This document shows, in pieces, positions 17,715 through 28,826 of a DNA stretch of 38,932 nucleotides (positions are counted from its first letter, which is position 1; the number at the start of each line of letters is the position of its first letter). This DNA is from Blattamonas nauphoetae (taxonomy: Eukaryota > Preaxostyla > Oxymonadida), in assembly GCA_033064195.1 (NCBI GenBank), contig JARBJD010000511.1, positions 1 through 38,932 on the forward strand. Direction: 5' to 3'. The position numbers and the translations under genes are program-made. Below the pieces are notes generated by a model that searched no databases, had not been told where the DNA came from, and saw nothing but the letters and a program-made list of their open reading frames with translations.

Positions 17715-19844
17715 ATGTTCAGATTCCTCTGTCTCCTTGTCTCAGTTTTGCATACCGATGAATTGAAAGTGTTTACTGAAGATGTATTTGTGACAACGAG
17801 CACGATTCGAAACCTTGCGAGTTCTCCATCTGGACAAGTTCTCCTTTTTTGTTCTCTATTCGACCTTCATATAGATGATGGCGTTTGTTACGCGACACTA
17901 TGATGACAGTAGAGCAGCTCAAGTTTCTATTCTGCATTGTGGCCCTTTGGTAGGAGCACGAGTTCAGAAACACTTTGATTCGTCAACTATTTCTGATACA
18001 TGCTGGGGTCCGGATGAAGATTCATTTTTTGCAGTCATTTCCACGAATATGGCGTCGTCGATTGTGAAGTTTGATACACAGACTCTCGAATGGACAACGA
18101 TATACGACTGCCCTCTTCTCCTGACCGACCTGGCAGTTTCTCACACAGGAACCCATTTTGCGTTTGTTGTTGGGGTTTTCCCTGGGATGGACTTTGCAGC
18201 GTCTGCCATCGAGCATCAACGCCGCTCTCAGAGTGGAAATGATTTCTCGCGATTCGACAAAGGTCCTGTTCGCTCAGGAGGATCGTTCTCAGATGGGACT
18301 GTGAAGTATGGCTATGTCCTTTCTCGACAAAACAACAAAATCACGCAGATTCCCCCTTCTGATTCATTGGGAATCGTCAGTCGACTCCTCTGTTTGTCTC
18401 TCCTCTTTTCGATGAGCATTTCAATACCTTCCTTTTCTCAGCGAGTCCACATAGATTCTCGTTTTCTTTGGATGGAAACTCATTCGCATATGCTTCAAGT
18501 GCAGACGCCTCTCCGTGGGGGACAGCAAAATCAGTCATCAACGTGTACTCCTTACAGAATGGGAAAACATCGCGAGCCAGAACGTCCACCGGTCTTGTGG
18601 AAGTTTCACCATGCTTTGATCCTTCTGGAAAGAATAGGATTGCTTTCCTCTCGACAAAGATCAAGGATTATTGTGCTGACCAGCGGGACCTGATTGTGGT
18701 TGATCTATCAACGGGAAAAGAGACCGACCTTGGAGATCTCCTTCCTTCAGGTGTGGAGTCGGTGGAATGGACACCATACCACGCTTATGGTCTTCTATGT
18801 CGATATCAAGAGAGGGGACGTGTAAAAGTGTGTCTCATCAACCCTGACACACGTGAAGTGTTGAAACCGGTGAACACTCACTCCATCTTGGATTGTGTGC
18901 TCGTCTGGAGTTCGGGAGAAGACAAACTCTTGTTTGTCCAATCGCGGGCTGATCAACCTCCCGCTCTCTTCACCTGCTCCCTCACCAAGGCTGGCTCATC
19001 TATAGTCCCATTTTACAACCCAAACGAAGCGATCACCACCACCTATCAATTTGTTGCTCCAATAGAAGTCGAATACAAGGGTGGAAACGGCGACCTCGTT
19101 CACGGGTTCTTCTTCCCTCCAATCAGCTCCATCACCCACTCAAAAGAGTCACAAAAAGCTCCACTGTGTGTATTAGTGCATGGAGGACCCGAATCTCAGC
19201 ATACCGACTGGTGGGATCGAATGTGGCTGCCCCAAATCTTCTGCCATCGAGGCTACGCTGTGTTCCAACCCCAACAGCATGGAAGTACTTCATACGGCCG
19301 CGACTTCCGCCGATCAGTGGTCGGAAAGTGGGAACAAGCCAGTTACGATGACATATTGTTGGGTGTTGGATGGCTCCTGGCTGAACACGGAGACAAAGTG
19401 GACTCCACGCGGATCGGAGCGATGGGATGGAGTTACGGTGGATATCTGGTGCACTGCATGGAGAGCAGGACAAACCTCTTCAAGGCATTCGTCAATTTTG
19501 CCGGTGCTTTCGACCTGAACTGGAAGTATGGCCAGGCCGACTGGATGGAGTTCCAGGAAGTGGAGGCTGGAGGAGGCACGATTTGGGAGAAGCCCGAAGT
19601 GTACACGCGAATGTCGCCATCTGTCAATGTCTCACGCTCAGCCACACCCACTCTCTTTCTGCACGGCAATTTGGATTGTCGGGTCCCGATCGGATCGAGT
19701 CGAGCGGCGTACCATGCCCTGTCTGCGATGGGAGTTCCGACGAGGTTGGTTGTGTTTGAGAATGCTGATCATCCTGTTTCTCGGCCAGGGGATGTGAAGC
19801 GATGGTATCAGGAGATTCTGGGATGGTTTGATGCGTGGGTGTGA
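17715..19844 (+). CDS. Secreted S9 family serine peptidase (dipeptidyl/acylaminoacyl peptidase type)
   Basis: Three exons give 675 residues: 17,715-17,837, 17,875-18,375 and 18,441-19,844. The introns are 37 nt (gttctc...atatag) and 65 nt (gtcagt...ctcag). The protein starts with a signal peptide (MFRFLCLLVSVLHT). The first splice creates SSPSGQ/MMAFVTRHYD, the usual beta-propeller text of S9 enzymes, and the second creates ASPHRFSFSLDGNSFAYAS. The C-terminal alpha/beta-hydrolase has HGGPESQ (oxyanion region), GWSYGGY with nucleophile Ser539, Asp620 in HGNLDCRVP and His652 in ENADHPVS, so the triad is complete. Length fits S9C-type peptidases, which remove amino-terminal dipeptides or acylated residues from peptides. 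It likely acts in the secretory or digestive compartment. The alternative without the second intron requires a frameshift and is less likely. Confidence 0.85.
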
Positions 19845-19968
19845 CACCAACTTTGATTTCGAATTTATTCTGATTCAATCTGTCATCTGTTCTTTATTTT
19901 TGAGTACAATTCACTGATCATCATTTACTCATTTTGATTCTTGAAACGATGAACAAAATCGAACGAGA

Positions 19969-21735
19969 ATGTCATGCCCCATAGAAATGCTCAGTCCAAC
20001 TCGTAAACTTTTAAAATCACCGCATTCGTCGTCCCAATCGCAACAATCCCAGGAAGTCTCGACAGTTAACAGTGACATCCTTCCAATCTCGTCTCTTTCT
20101 CGCTTTTCTCCTCGAAACTGGAAAATCAAAGCAAAATGCACTTTCAAATCAAATCCAAAAGAGTTTCAAAACAAAAGAACCGGAAATTCAGGAACAGTAG
20201 CATCTGTAGATCTCATTGATAACAGTGGCGAAATCAGAATCACTATGTACACAGAGGTTTTTACATTTTTAATAATTAATCTTTCATCTTCGTGAACTTC
20301 TTCAGCAAGTAGAAACATTCTTTCCAATCTTTGAAGTGGGAAAGGTATACACAGTGAGCCATGGAAACATCCGTCCAGCAAACAAACACTTCTGTAAGTC
20401 AGAATACGAAGCGATTCTGACATCGGATTCTAAAGTCGTAAAATGTTCCGACGAAGACGTGATCCAAACGCAATCTCGAACATTCTTGGAAAAGTTTGAC
20501 ATTTTTATATAATTTACCTCATTCCTACTGTTGTGTCACGTCGATTTGAACAGTCTTGATCGATTGAATTCTGACCGATTGGTTTCAGCTATGATCGATA
20601 TCATTGGTGTGGTTCATACTATCGACGATTTAACTCACCTCCCCACACGAAATGATTCATCCAAAACAATCGCAAAGAAGACCATCACGTTGATCGATGA
20701 CTCAAACACATCAATCGCAGTCAATATCTGGGGCCCGAAAGCAACCACCCGTTCATTCCACGTTGGAGATGTTGTTGAGTGTGTGAACGCCGTTCTTACT
20801 GAGAAAGGAGCCGACAGAAACATCAGCATCAGCGAAAGCTCAGAAATCATTGTCGCCATCTCTGCCGAAACTGGTATCGACCAAAACTCGCCATCTCAAG
20901 CAACTCAACGCGAGATCGAGCTGTTTGAATGGTATAAGAACAAACCAGCTCATCTTGAGATCAAACGAATTGAAGGCAAAGCACAAGCACTTGGCCCAAG
21001 AAAGGAAACTGTTGCCAAAACAGTCAAAGAGATAACAGTATGGTATCTTGTTGTCTCATCAATATTTGTGCTTATAGACGACTGAATACGAGTTTTCCGA
21101 TCAAGGTGACTTTGTCACTGTATCTGCTGTTCCAACCCTCACACGTCGATCAAACGTATGGTACATGGCATGTCCAAACGAGAAATGCAAAAGAAAACTT
21201 CCCGATCCGACTTCTGATGATCCAAGCGAACAGAATCTCAGATGCCACAACTGCAGTTGGGTTCAAACAGAAAACTCTCAACCTCATTATCGTTATCTCC
21301 TTTCTGTCCTCCTTTCTGACCACACTGGATCAATTTGGGCAACGTATGCATCATTTCTATCATCAAACGTGTTCATTCACATTTCTCCTTTTATTGCTTG
21401 TAGAGCTTTCGATAATATTGCTCCTCGCCTTATCGGAATGGATGCTGCATCTTTAGCCAAAATTCACGAAAAGAATGACGATAAGGAAAATGTGGATTCC
21501 ATTCTTCTGCATTCTGTCCTTTTCGCTCCTCGCACTTTCACACTGCGTATCAAGAAGCATACAGTTGACACCCCAACACAAGGAGTATGTTATTGTGTTT
21601 TTTTTAAATTGTTAGTCTATCGATCGTCTTAACGTGAGTATTGTCCAAGCGACTGAACAAGTCGACACAGCTGCCTACTCGAATTTTGTTCTGGGGAAAA
21701 TCAATGAGATTCAGCAAAAATTGGAAGAGTCCTAG
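19969..21735 (+). CDS. RPA1: Replication protein A large subunit (RPA1), short form
   Basis: Six exons give 508 residues: 19,969-20,256, 20,306-20,493, 20,554-21,037, 21,078-21,343, 21,404-21,584 and 21,616-21,735. The introns are 49, 60, 40, 60 and 31 nt. RPA binds single-stranded DNA during replication, repair and recombination. DNA-binding domain A starts about residue 48 (RNWKIKAKCTFKS; splice makes TMYTE/QVETFFPIFEVG). Domain B follows from about 165 (DIIGVV, IAVNIWGPKA). Domain C carries the zinc site CX4C...CX2C at Cys352, 357, 376 and 379. The end is KINEIQQKLEES. The N-terminal OB domain of animal and fungal RPA1 (protein partner site) is absent, and only 124 bp separates the start from the upstream gene. 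The exon 2/3 junction uses a weak donor (gtttga) and is the least certain. Intron 4 is 60 nt without a stop, so retention would stay in frame. Confidence 0.88.
21585..21615 (+). other. 31-nt intron of RPA1
   Basis: The sequence gtatgt...ttgttag is removed between TPTQG and SIDRLNVSIVQ, restoring the frame to a natural C-terminal helix. It is the shortest intron I can support in the window. The donor matches the GTATGN form of two other introns in this gene. Confidence 0.75.
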
Positions 21736-21912
21736 AGTATACCATGATTATTCCGTACGAAAATTCTTCTTTCGTCGATTAAATGTTCATTACTCATTTC
21801 ACCGATTCTTGCTTGTTCGAAGTATTGTTGGAATGCGTTGTTCAAATACTGAGACTAACTATGTGTGAATTGAAAGGAAAACCAATAGATAAATCAAGAC
21901 CATAATACTACT
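21736..21912. other. Convergent 3' spacer between RPA1 and kinesin
   Basis: Only 177 bp separates two convergent genes, so their transcripts probably end within or overlap across it. It is AT-rich. I see no strong hairpin terminator or unambiguous polyadenylation signal. Confidence 0.4.
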
Positions 21913-24900
21913 TTAAACTTTCGATTTTTTCATCTTCACGAGTCCTTGCGCAGTCGGGAACTCCTCCTCATCTTCGACAGAGTATGGAATGATGAGTCGC
22001 TTCGTCTTCGGCTTCTCCTTCGACGTGCTTTTATTTGGTTTCGTCGGGAGTTGTGGAGAGATGATGGGTGGAGGCCGATTCGCTGCAGCAAAAGAAGAGA
22101 CTGGGAATTCCTCGTCGTCCACTGTGTTCGACTGAGACACCACTCCATTCCTCGACTTCGCCCTCTCCTTGCTCGCTGGCTTCGTCGACGGTGACTGGGT
22201 GCGTTCCTTCCTTCTCGCTGTGGTGTCTGCAGGGGGCGGCTGAGAGGATGCCAGAATTGTCGTCGGATGCGCCGAATTAAGCGCCGCCTGCGAGACTGGG
22301 AACTCTTCCTCGCTCACCTTCTGCTTCCGCTTGCCTTTGCTGGATAGTCGTCCATTGGTGATGGGGACACCAGAGTCATTGGGATTGGGAGTGATGTTCA
22401 CTGGCGACAAGGCTGTGTTGAGGTGGAGTGAGCGCACGCTTGTTTTGGAAGATTGGGCGACAGGATACTGCTCGTCTGTGGGAGTGTTGAGAGAGTGGCG
22501 TGCAGAGCTGGCGGGGGAGAACGAAGGGCGAGGTGACTTGCGTGGTTGAGGGCGGGTGACGGGGGGCTGGTCGATCGGCGACGTGCCGGAGGAGTGGGTG
22601 GCTGAGATGGTTGAGAAGAGGGATCGGCCTGTTTGTGTTTTTGATTTTGTGGATTCTGGGAAGAGCTCGTCGGGGGCAGGTTGGTGAGGGTGGATGGTGG
22701 ATGGGGCGAGGAAGATTTCTCCGAGGTTGCTGGAAAGGGAGAAAGGGAGGAATGGAGAAGATGATGTGAAAGATGAGGGAGATGGAGAGAAACAACAACG
22801 ACAAAAACAACACAAAGAAGAAAACAACAAAGTGAATGTCAACACACTCCTGCACTCCTGCCTCGTCCTGCTGCTTCGACAGCAACTCCTTCATCTTCCT
22901 GTCGACCTCCAACTCGTACGCTGTCCTTCCAATCCCCGACGTGCGCTTCTTCACTGCTCTGTGCTTCTTCTCCCTGACTGCCTTCCCGTTGATGACCAGG
23001 CCTCCCAAATCATCGTCGTCGTCATCCGACTCGCTCTCTGATTGACTCAGCTCTTTCTGCTTTTTCTTTTCAAGTTGAGGTGATGTTTTCTTTGTGTCCT
23101 TCCCTTTTCTTGATTTTCCTTCATCCACCTCGCCCTTTGAATCCATCACAATTCTTTCTCTCTTCTTCCCATCACTTCTCCCCAACAGCCTTGCCTCTGT
23201 CGCCTTCACTTCCCATTCTCCCGCCTCCTCATCGAAGTGCATCGCTGCCTCCACAGCTTCGACATATTCAAGTGGAATGAACTGAGCCACAATGCACTCC
23301 AACTTGGCCTGCTCTCGTCGAGCCATCTTCTCCGCCTCGAGAAGGACTCTGATTGTATCCATCTGGTCTTCTCGTTCGTGCTCGAATTCTTCCTCCTGAT
23401 CCTTCAGCTGGCGTCGAAGGTCTTTTATCTTCTTCTTCAGCTGGTCGACATTCCCCTCCAGGTCTTCCTTCTCCTTCTCCATTCTCTTCTTCTCCTCTTT
23501 CTCACGTTCTATCGCGTCGTTGTGTGCCTGTCGCAGCTGTTCCTGTTCCAAAGCGAGTCGTGTCAATTCTTCTTCATGAGCAGCTTCTGCATCTTCTCTC
23601 AATTTCCCTCCTTCCACAAACTGTGCCTCCATCATTTCCAGTCGCTCCTGCAGCTCTCTTTCCATCCTCTCCTGCTCCATCACTCTCTCCCTCTGCTTCT
23701 CCAACTCTTCTGTGAAGATCCGCTCCTTCTCTGCGGCCAGTCTTCGTTCTTCGTTGTATTTCTCTTCTTCCTCCGCCTGCCGCTTCTCTCTTTCTGCCAA
23801 TTCTGCTTCAATTCTCGCCTTTTCCTCCGCAATCGCTTGTTTCTCGCTTTCCAACGCGTTCTTCTCGAGTTCCTTCTGCTTCTGAAGCTCCTCAAGCAAT
23901 CGCTGCTGTTCGGGATCTTTGATTTTCTTGACCACAATCTTTTTCTTCACAATCACTTTCGTCCGCACCTTCTCCTCCTTCTCCCCTGCTCCTGCCTCTT
24001 CACCGTCGTCTTCACCCGCTGCTTCCTTCTCCACAGCAGCCTGTTCTTCATTCTGTCCAGCTGTAGGAGCGGAATCTTCGGTTGATTTCGTTTTTTTCTG
24101 TTTCTTCTTTTTCTTCTCAACAGGCTCTGATGTCCCAACTCCCCCACTCTCCTCCGCTCCCTCCTCCACTGCTTCCTTCACAGCAACCTTCTTCGGTTTC
24201 TTTTCTGGCTCCTCGTCTCTGTCTTGCTCGTCTGTAATTTGTGGACTGGGTGAAGCAGACTGGACTCGACTGGCTGGTTGTGAATCGATCGGACGAGAAA
24301 CACCTCCAGCGAGGATGTTCGCTTCAGCTTCCTCTTTTGCCTTCTGCGCAGCGATGGCAATAGCTGCCTCCATCTCCTTCCTCGTCTTCTCTTCAATCTC
24401 TTTCAGTTTCGCTTTCAGTTGAGCAATCTCCTCCTGCAGTTTCCCATACATCGCATCTTTTGGGAAATTCACTTTGGGTTTGTTCTTAATCTCCTTCGCA
24501 CGAGATGCATATCGCAGTGTTGAAAGTGTTTCGTTGTAATTTGACGCTGCCGGACCGCATGTTGCAATCATTGCCGTGCGAGCGTTCCCTCCAAGCGAGT
24601 CTTCCAGGAGTCTTGTCAGAACTGAATCACGGTATGGAACGTGAGCTTTTTTGGAAGAAGTCAACGCGCTGATCACATTTCCAAGTGCGGAGAGCGAAAG
24701 ATTGATTTTTGTGGCTTCAACAAGTCGTTCTCCTGAGGCGTTTGTCTTGCTTTGCCTTTCGGATCCAGCGAGATCGACTAGAGACAATTTTCCTGTTTTG
24801 ACGATGGGCTTTCCATTAGGAGCCATTTCAATAATTTCAAGGGTGATAGTGAAGATGGAGTGAGATCTGGACGACTCTGGATTCATGTCCGTTGCTCCAA

Positions 24901-25714
24901 CACTACGCGCAAGCTTCCCGCGGTCCATAACCATCATCATTTCATCAGCACTCTTTACGACGTGTTGGGAGAGGTTCTTTACGTAGACGCCTCCGTTGGG
25001 AGACTCGTGGAGGCTCAATGACTGGACCTGTTTGGGGTTGGTCACGAGGAGATCTCGAATATTTTCGTTGTAAATTTCTAAGAATGCTACTCGAACCAAA
25101 AATTTGCGATCAGGGATTAGCCCGATGGATGTTATGATGTGGTTGAAGGCGTTTGGGATGACTCCTTTCAGATTCGGATCATGTGGGAGACCTTCCATGG
25201 TCCAGGTCTTTCCCGTTCCAGTTTGACCATACGCAAAGATTGTTCCGTTGAAACCTTCAAAAATTCCCTGAACAATGGGTCTGCAAGTCTTGTCGTAGAC
25301 GGTTTGTTGAAGAGACCTGAATGAAGAGATATTTCAAAGGTTAATACGAAATTACAATTGGAAAAGGCGAAACACACTCGTCGCCATAGACGGTATCAAA
25401 GAAGAAGTTCTTGGGGTCTTCATTCGACTTTTCTGGATTGTCAACTTGGACAATACCTTTTGCTTCGTCACATCGGACGATTCTGACAAGAAAAGAGAGA
25501 AAACAAAAAGAAAAAGGACAGTAATTGCAGAAAATTGAGATGATAATGAAGAAATTGAAGCATGTATTGATAAATTGATGTAGAAAGAAATATTGAGCTT
25601 TTGATGGGTCAGAAATAAGACTTACAATCCATACTTGTCTGCACCTGCTGCTTTCTCCTTTTTACTGAATGGACGCAGACGGATAGAGACACTAATGCTC
25701 TCCGCTTTGCTCAT
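21913..25714 (-). CDS. Kinesin-2-like motor protein with long charged coiled coil
   Basis: Four exons give 1,159 residues: 25,714-25,626, 25,482-25,378, 25,316-22,848 and 22,729-21,913. The introns are 143, 61 and 118 nt; two donors are GTGTGT. The N-terminal motor has the P-loop GQTGTGKT (residues 95-102), switch I SSRSH (213-217), switch II DLAGSE (246-251) and ends about 345 at [36 protein letters not shown] and [15 protein letters not shown] are the text typical of the kinesin-2 (KIF3) group, which moves cargo toward microtubule plus ends, classically in flagella. From about 350 to 680 it is a Glu/Lys-rich coiled coil with a Pro/Glu/Lys-rich insert; then a run of seven Asp. The last exon encodes a low-complexity tail with five copies of a (D/E)Ex(F/Y)P motif. 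It converges with RPA1 and lies 149 bp from calnexin on the same strand. Confidence 0.9.
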
Positions 25715-25863
25715 TACACTTTGCCCACGATGTTGTGGTTTGATCAGACGAAGTTTTTGTGAACTCTAATAATCCGAATTTGGCTGGAAGTACGAAACAT
25801 TAACACGGTCGAATGATGAAATGAAACAAAATAAAATCATGAATTGAGCAAACACGCAAAAAA

Positions 25864-27812
25864 TCACTTCTTCTTTTGGTGTGCATATGGATTTCCTTTC
25901 TTTTCCTTTTTGGCCTCTTTCTTCGCCACACGCTGAGCAGTAATCTCATTGGACTTCATCTGCTTCTCACGGGCCAATCTTTCTTTCTCTGTCTCCGCTT
26001 TTGACTTCTGTCTCTTCTTCACTTCTTCTTCCTTCACCAGAACACCATCCTCCGATTTCAGGAGAGGAACGGATGGGATATTCGATAATTTTGGAGGTTT
26101 CGCCAAAAGTGAGCCTGCTCCGCTCCTTGGTCTTGCTCCGAGCTTGACGCCCTTATTTTGGGCGTTTTTCTTCGGTTTTGGGTTGTGGAGACAGTCGCAG
26201 CAACATATGTCAACAATAAGGACAACCAACAGGCCCAGAAGGAAGTATAAGCTGTAAAACCACACCGGATTGTCTTGTTGGAGGGGGATGAGGATGCTGA
26301 TGATAGCTTTGACCCAGCCAGACACGGATTCCGGCATGTCTTCGAAAGCTTCACCCACAGCGTCCATTGTGCGATGAGAGAGAAAGAAAGAGTCGGTGAA
26401 TGTGGGGTGGGCTCGGAATTTAGCCCAGTGTTCTCTTTTTTCTTCTTCGTACTCTCTTTTATCGCGGTTCTCCCTTTCAAATGTCTGTAATTCCTTCATC
26501 TTTTCGCTCGCGTCTTCTTCGATCTCATCAGCTGGCCCAATTTTAAGATCTCGCACAAACAGCCCAGGGTTCGTGTTCTGCCCCATAAACCCGACCCATC
26601 CCACCTTCGTTCCACTTGTCACTGTCTCCACTTCAAAATACTCCTCATTTTCGACCAAGTCGGGTGTCCATTCGCCCACATATTCTGGATTGGGGATTCT
26701 GCGAGGTGACCACTTTCCTTTGTATTCTACGTTTCGGATCATTCCTGGTGTCCACTTCCCGCATCCATATGTTCGACAAATTGGGTTCGGCATGAGCTTT
26801 CCAAACCATTCTCCATCTTTCTCGTCGTCCCAATCAGCAGGTTTCGTCAAGTTCGTTGCGACGACATCCTCAGGCTGTTCCTCGTCCCAAAGAGCAGGCT
26901 TAACAGACTCTTCATCGGGAATGAAGAAAGGCGCGTCCTCATCCCAATCGTCAGGCTTCTCATCGTCAGGATCATCCATCATGGGATCGTCGATCCAATC
27001 TTTCGGTTTCTTTGCATGTTTGTCTTCAATATATTCTTTTGGTTGTATTGGCGGCTCAAACATCTGCTCATCAAGAAAATCTCCTTCCAATTTCACTGAT
27101 CCATCGATGCTGATGGAGAACGATTCGTTTTTGTGGATGGTGAGGGAGTAGAGATGAGTATTTCCGTCGATTTCTGAACGAATCTTCTTTTTCAGTTTGT
27201 GCAATGTCCATTCTTCGAGAACTGGGTTGAATACGTTCCAAACAAATTCGAGTTGATCCGTACTGTCACATTTGACGGGCCCAAATGACATCAAAATGGG
27301 TGGAGTGAGTTCTGCATCATCTTCATCATAATCATCTGGATCATATGTGCGTCCAGAAGGAGAAAATGTTGATGATGGAGCAAATAGTCTGAGAGTGAGG
27401 TTGTTGCATTTCGATGGGTCCGTTTGGGCAAGAACAGTGAAAGAAAACGTCAATGAGTCTTCCACATCGGAGAATGTGAATGGAAGGTTGTGAAGGAGAG
27501 CATAACGTCCAGATTCTGTCTTCATTGTGAGTCCTGAGTGTCAGTTTCAATGAATGAATTATAAATCGACGAACCTCTTTCATCCGGGTTAATTGTGGGA
27601 ACTATTCGTTTTTCTATAGCCCAGCTTCCGTTGAACTGATCGTCAAGAATTGGATTCCAAGTTTCTCCAAGTTTATCGACTTGGAAAGGTTCGTTTAGAA
27701 TCAACTAGCAAAAAAGAAATGATCAAGTGATAGGGAGGAAGAACGATAAAAGACTGCAAAGAAGATGAACCTTGGCATTTGTAAGGCTGATAAACAGGAG
27801 TACACATAGCAT
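25864..27812 (-). CDS. Calnexin, ER lectin chaperone
   Basis: Three exons give 613 residues: 27,812-27,771, 27,704-27,575 and 27,533-25,864. The introns are 66 nt (gttcat...gctag) and 41 nt (gttcgt...ctcag). Exon 1 is the signal peptide alone, MLCVLLFISLTNA. The lectin domain follows (FNGSWAIEK, GLTMKTESGRYALL, FGPVKC). The P-domain lies at about 232-360: three KPxxW type-1 repeats (KPKDWIDD, KPDDWDED, KPADWDDE) with a looser fourth (KPALWDEE), then three type-2 repeats (GKWTPGMI, GKWSPRRI, GEWTPDLV). The Cys pair RTYGCG resembles the family's. One membrane helix lies at about 481-500 (VWFYSLYFLLGLLVVLIVDI). A cytosolic tail of about 110 residues is very Lys-rich and ends HQKKK, not a strict dilysine retrieval signal. 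The protein folds monoglucosylated glycoproteins in the ER. The many sequons of the neighbouring receptors are plausible clients. Confidence 0.93.
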
Positions 27813-28111
27813 TGGTTCAAGCCGTTGATCAACCCTTCATCAAAACATCTTGATTGTGGTTGATGCGAAAAGACACATTTGACATTCAAACCCACGGGAT
27901 GAATGACCATCATATGACCAGCATAGCTCAGCTGAGTGTCTGGGCCTCTATCACCTGCAACCAGTGTACATTTCGCTCGATCCTCAATCTCAAACGATTA
28001 TTCCATCCATTTATTCCTCCATCCTTTTGCGATGGAAAAACACGGAGTTAGCACTATTTTTGGCTTTCGCACATCTTGATTGTGTTTCACATCCGCAGAA
28101 ACCAGTTCCAG
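27813..28111. other. Spacer between calnexin and the inverted-repeat arm
   Basis: The 299 bp upstream of calnexin must hold its promoter. The sequence has no counterpart beyond the break at 18,392. I see no gene, terminal repeat or target-site duplication that would mark an insertion. Confidence 0.45.
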
Positions 28112-28790
28112 CAGAGGATTCGACTGACGATTCCCGATGAATCAGAAGGGGGAATCTGTGTGATTTTGTTGTTTTGTCGCGAAAGTACATAGCCATACTT
28201 CACAGTTCCATCTGAGAACGATCCTCCTGAGCGAACAGGACCTTTGTCGAATCGCGAGAGATCATTGTTACTCTGAGAGCGACGTTGATGCTCGATGGCA
28301 GTCGCTGCAAAGTCCATCCCATGGAAAACCCCAACAACAAACGCAAAATGGGTTCCTGTGTGAGAAACGGCCAGGTCGGTCAGGAGAAGAGGGCAGGCGT
28401 AAATCGTTGTCCATTCGAGAGTCTGTGTATCAAACTTAACAATTGATGACGCCATGTTGGTGGAAATGACTGCAAAAAATGAATCTTCATCTGGACCCCA
28501 ACATATATCAGAAATAATTGACGAATCAAAGTGTTTCTGAACTCTTGCTCCTACCAAAGGGCCACAATGAAGAATAGAAACTTGAGCAGCTCTACTGTCA
28601 TCATAGTGTCGCGTAACAAACACCATCATCTATACGAATGTCGAATCGAGAAGAGAAAAGGAAAAACTTGTCCAGATGGAGAACTCGCAAGGTTTCGAAT
28701 CGTGCTCGCTGTCACAAATACATCTTCAGTAAACAAGTTCAATTCATCGGTATGCAAAACTGAGATAAGAAGACAGAGGAATCTGAACAT
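28112..28790 (-). pseudogene. Truncated S9 peptidase copy (signal peptide and propeller start only)
   Basis: This is the mirror copy of the first two exons of the gene at 17,715: exon 1 at 28,790-28,668, a 38-nt intron (28,667-28,630), and exon 2 from 28,629 to 28,129. The donor gtcagt of intron 2 is still present at 28,128, but homology stops 17 nt into the intron at 28,112. All of the alpha/beta-hydrolase and the triad are missing. Read through, it would encode about 220 residues ending WNWFLRM. Differences from the intact copy over about 400 nt of exon 2 number roughly 20, about 9 of them changing amino acids (for example D to A, P to H, F to L). That is consistent with relaxed constraint. 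Confidence 0.85.
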
Positions 28791-28826
28791 TCTTGATGGT
28801 CAGATCTTCATTCTTTCCAAACTCGG
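28791..28826. promoter_or_regulatory. 36-bp divergent spacer, right arm
   Basis: Mirror copy of 17,679-17,714, with one base changed (gagag to gaaag on the matching strand). It separates the truncated peptidase copy from the right receptor gene, so the receptor may still use it even though its other partner is broken. Confidence 0.5.

Larger units (their letters stand above)
6322..18392. repeat. Left arm of the large inverted duplication
   Basis: Reading leftward from 18,392, this arm matches the right arm reading rightward from 28,112: part of peptidase intron 2, its exons 2 and 1, the 36-bp spacer and the receptor gene. Position 6,322 is only where the partner reaches the window edge; the arm may extend further left. 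Confidence 0.88.

Noticed and set aside
18376-18440. Frameshift rather than intron in the S9 peptidase
   Set aside because: A 65-nt intron (gtcagt...ctcag) restores the frame exactly and gives ASPHRFSFSLDGNSFAYAS, natural beta-propeller text, with a strong pyrimidine tract before the acceptor.
23237-24085. 282-codon plus-strand frame opposite the kinesin coiled coil, rich in Leu and Phe
   Set aside because: Glu/Lys-rich coiled-coil codons read backwards give Phe/Leu/Ser, so this is an expected shadow of the kinesin exon.
25864-25881. Dilysine ER-retrieval signal at the calnexin C-terminus
   Set aside because: The end HQKKK has Lys at -3 but not at -4 or -5, so it does not meet the strict KKXX or KXKXX form, although a basic tail may still act.
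18393-28111. Core as a mobile element carried between inverted repeats
   Set aside because: The core has only ordinary host genes with introns. I see no transposase, integrase, polymerase or target-site duplication at the junctions.
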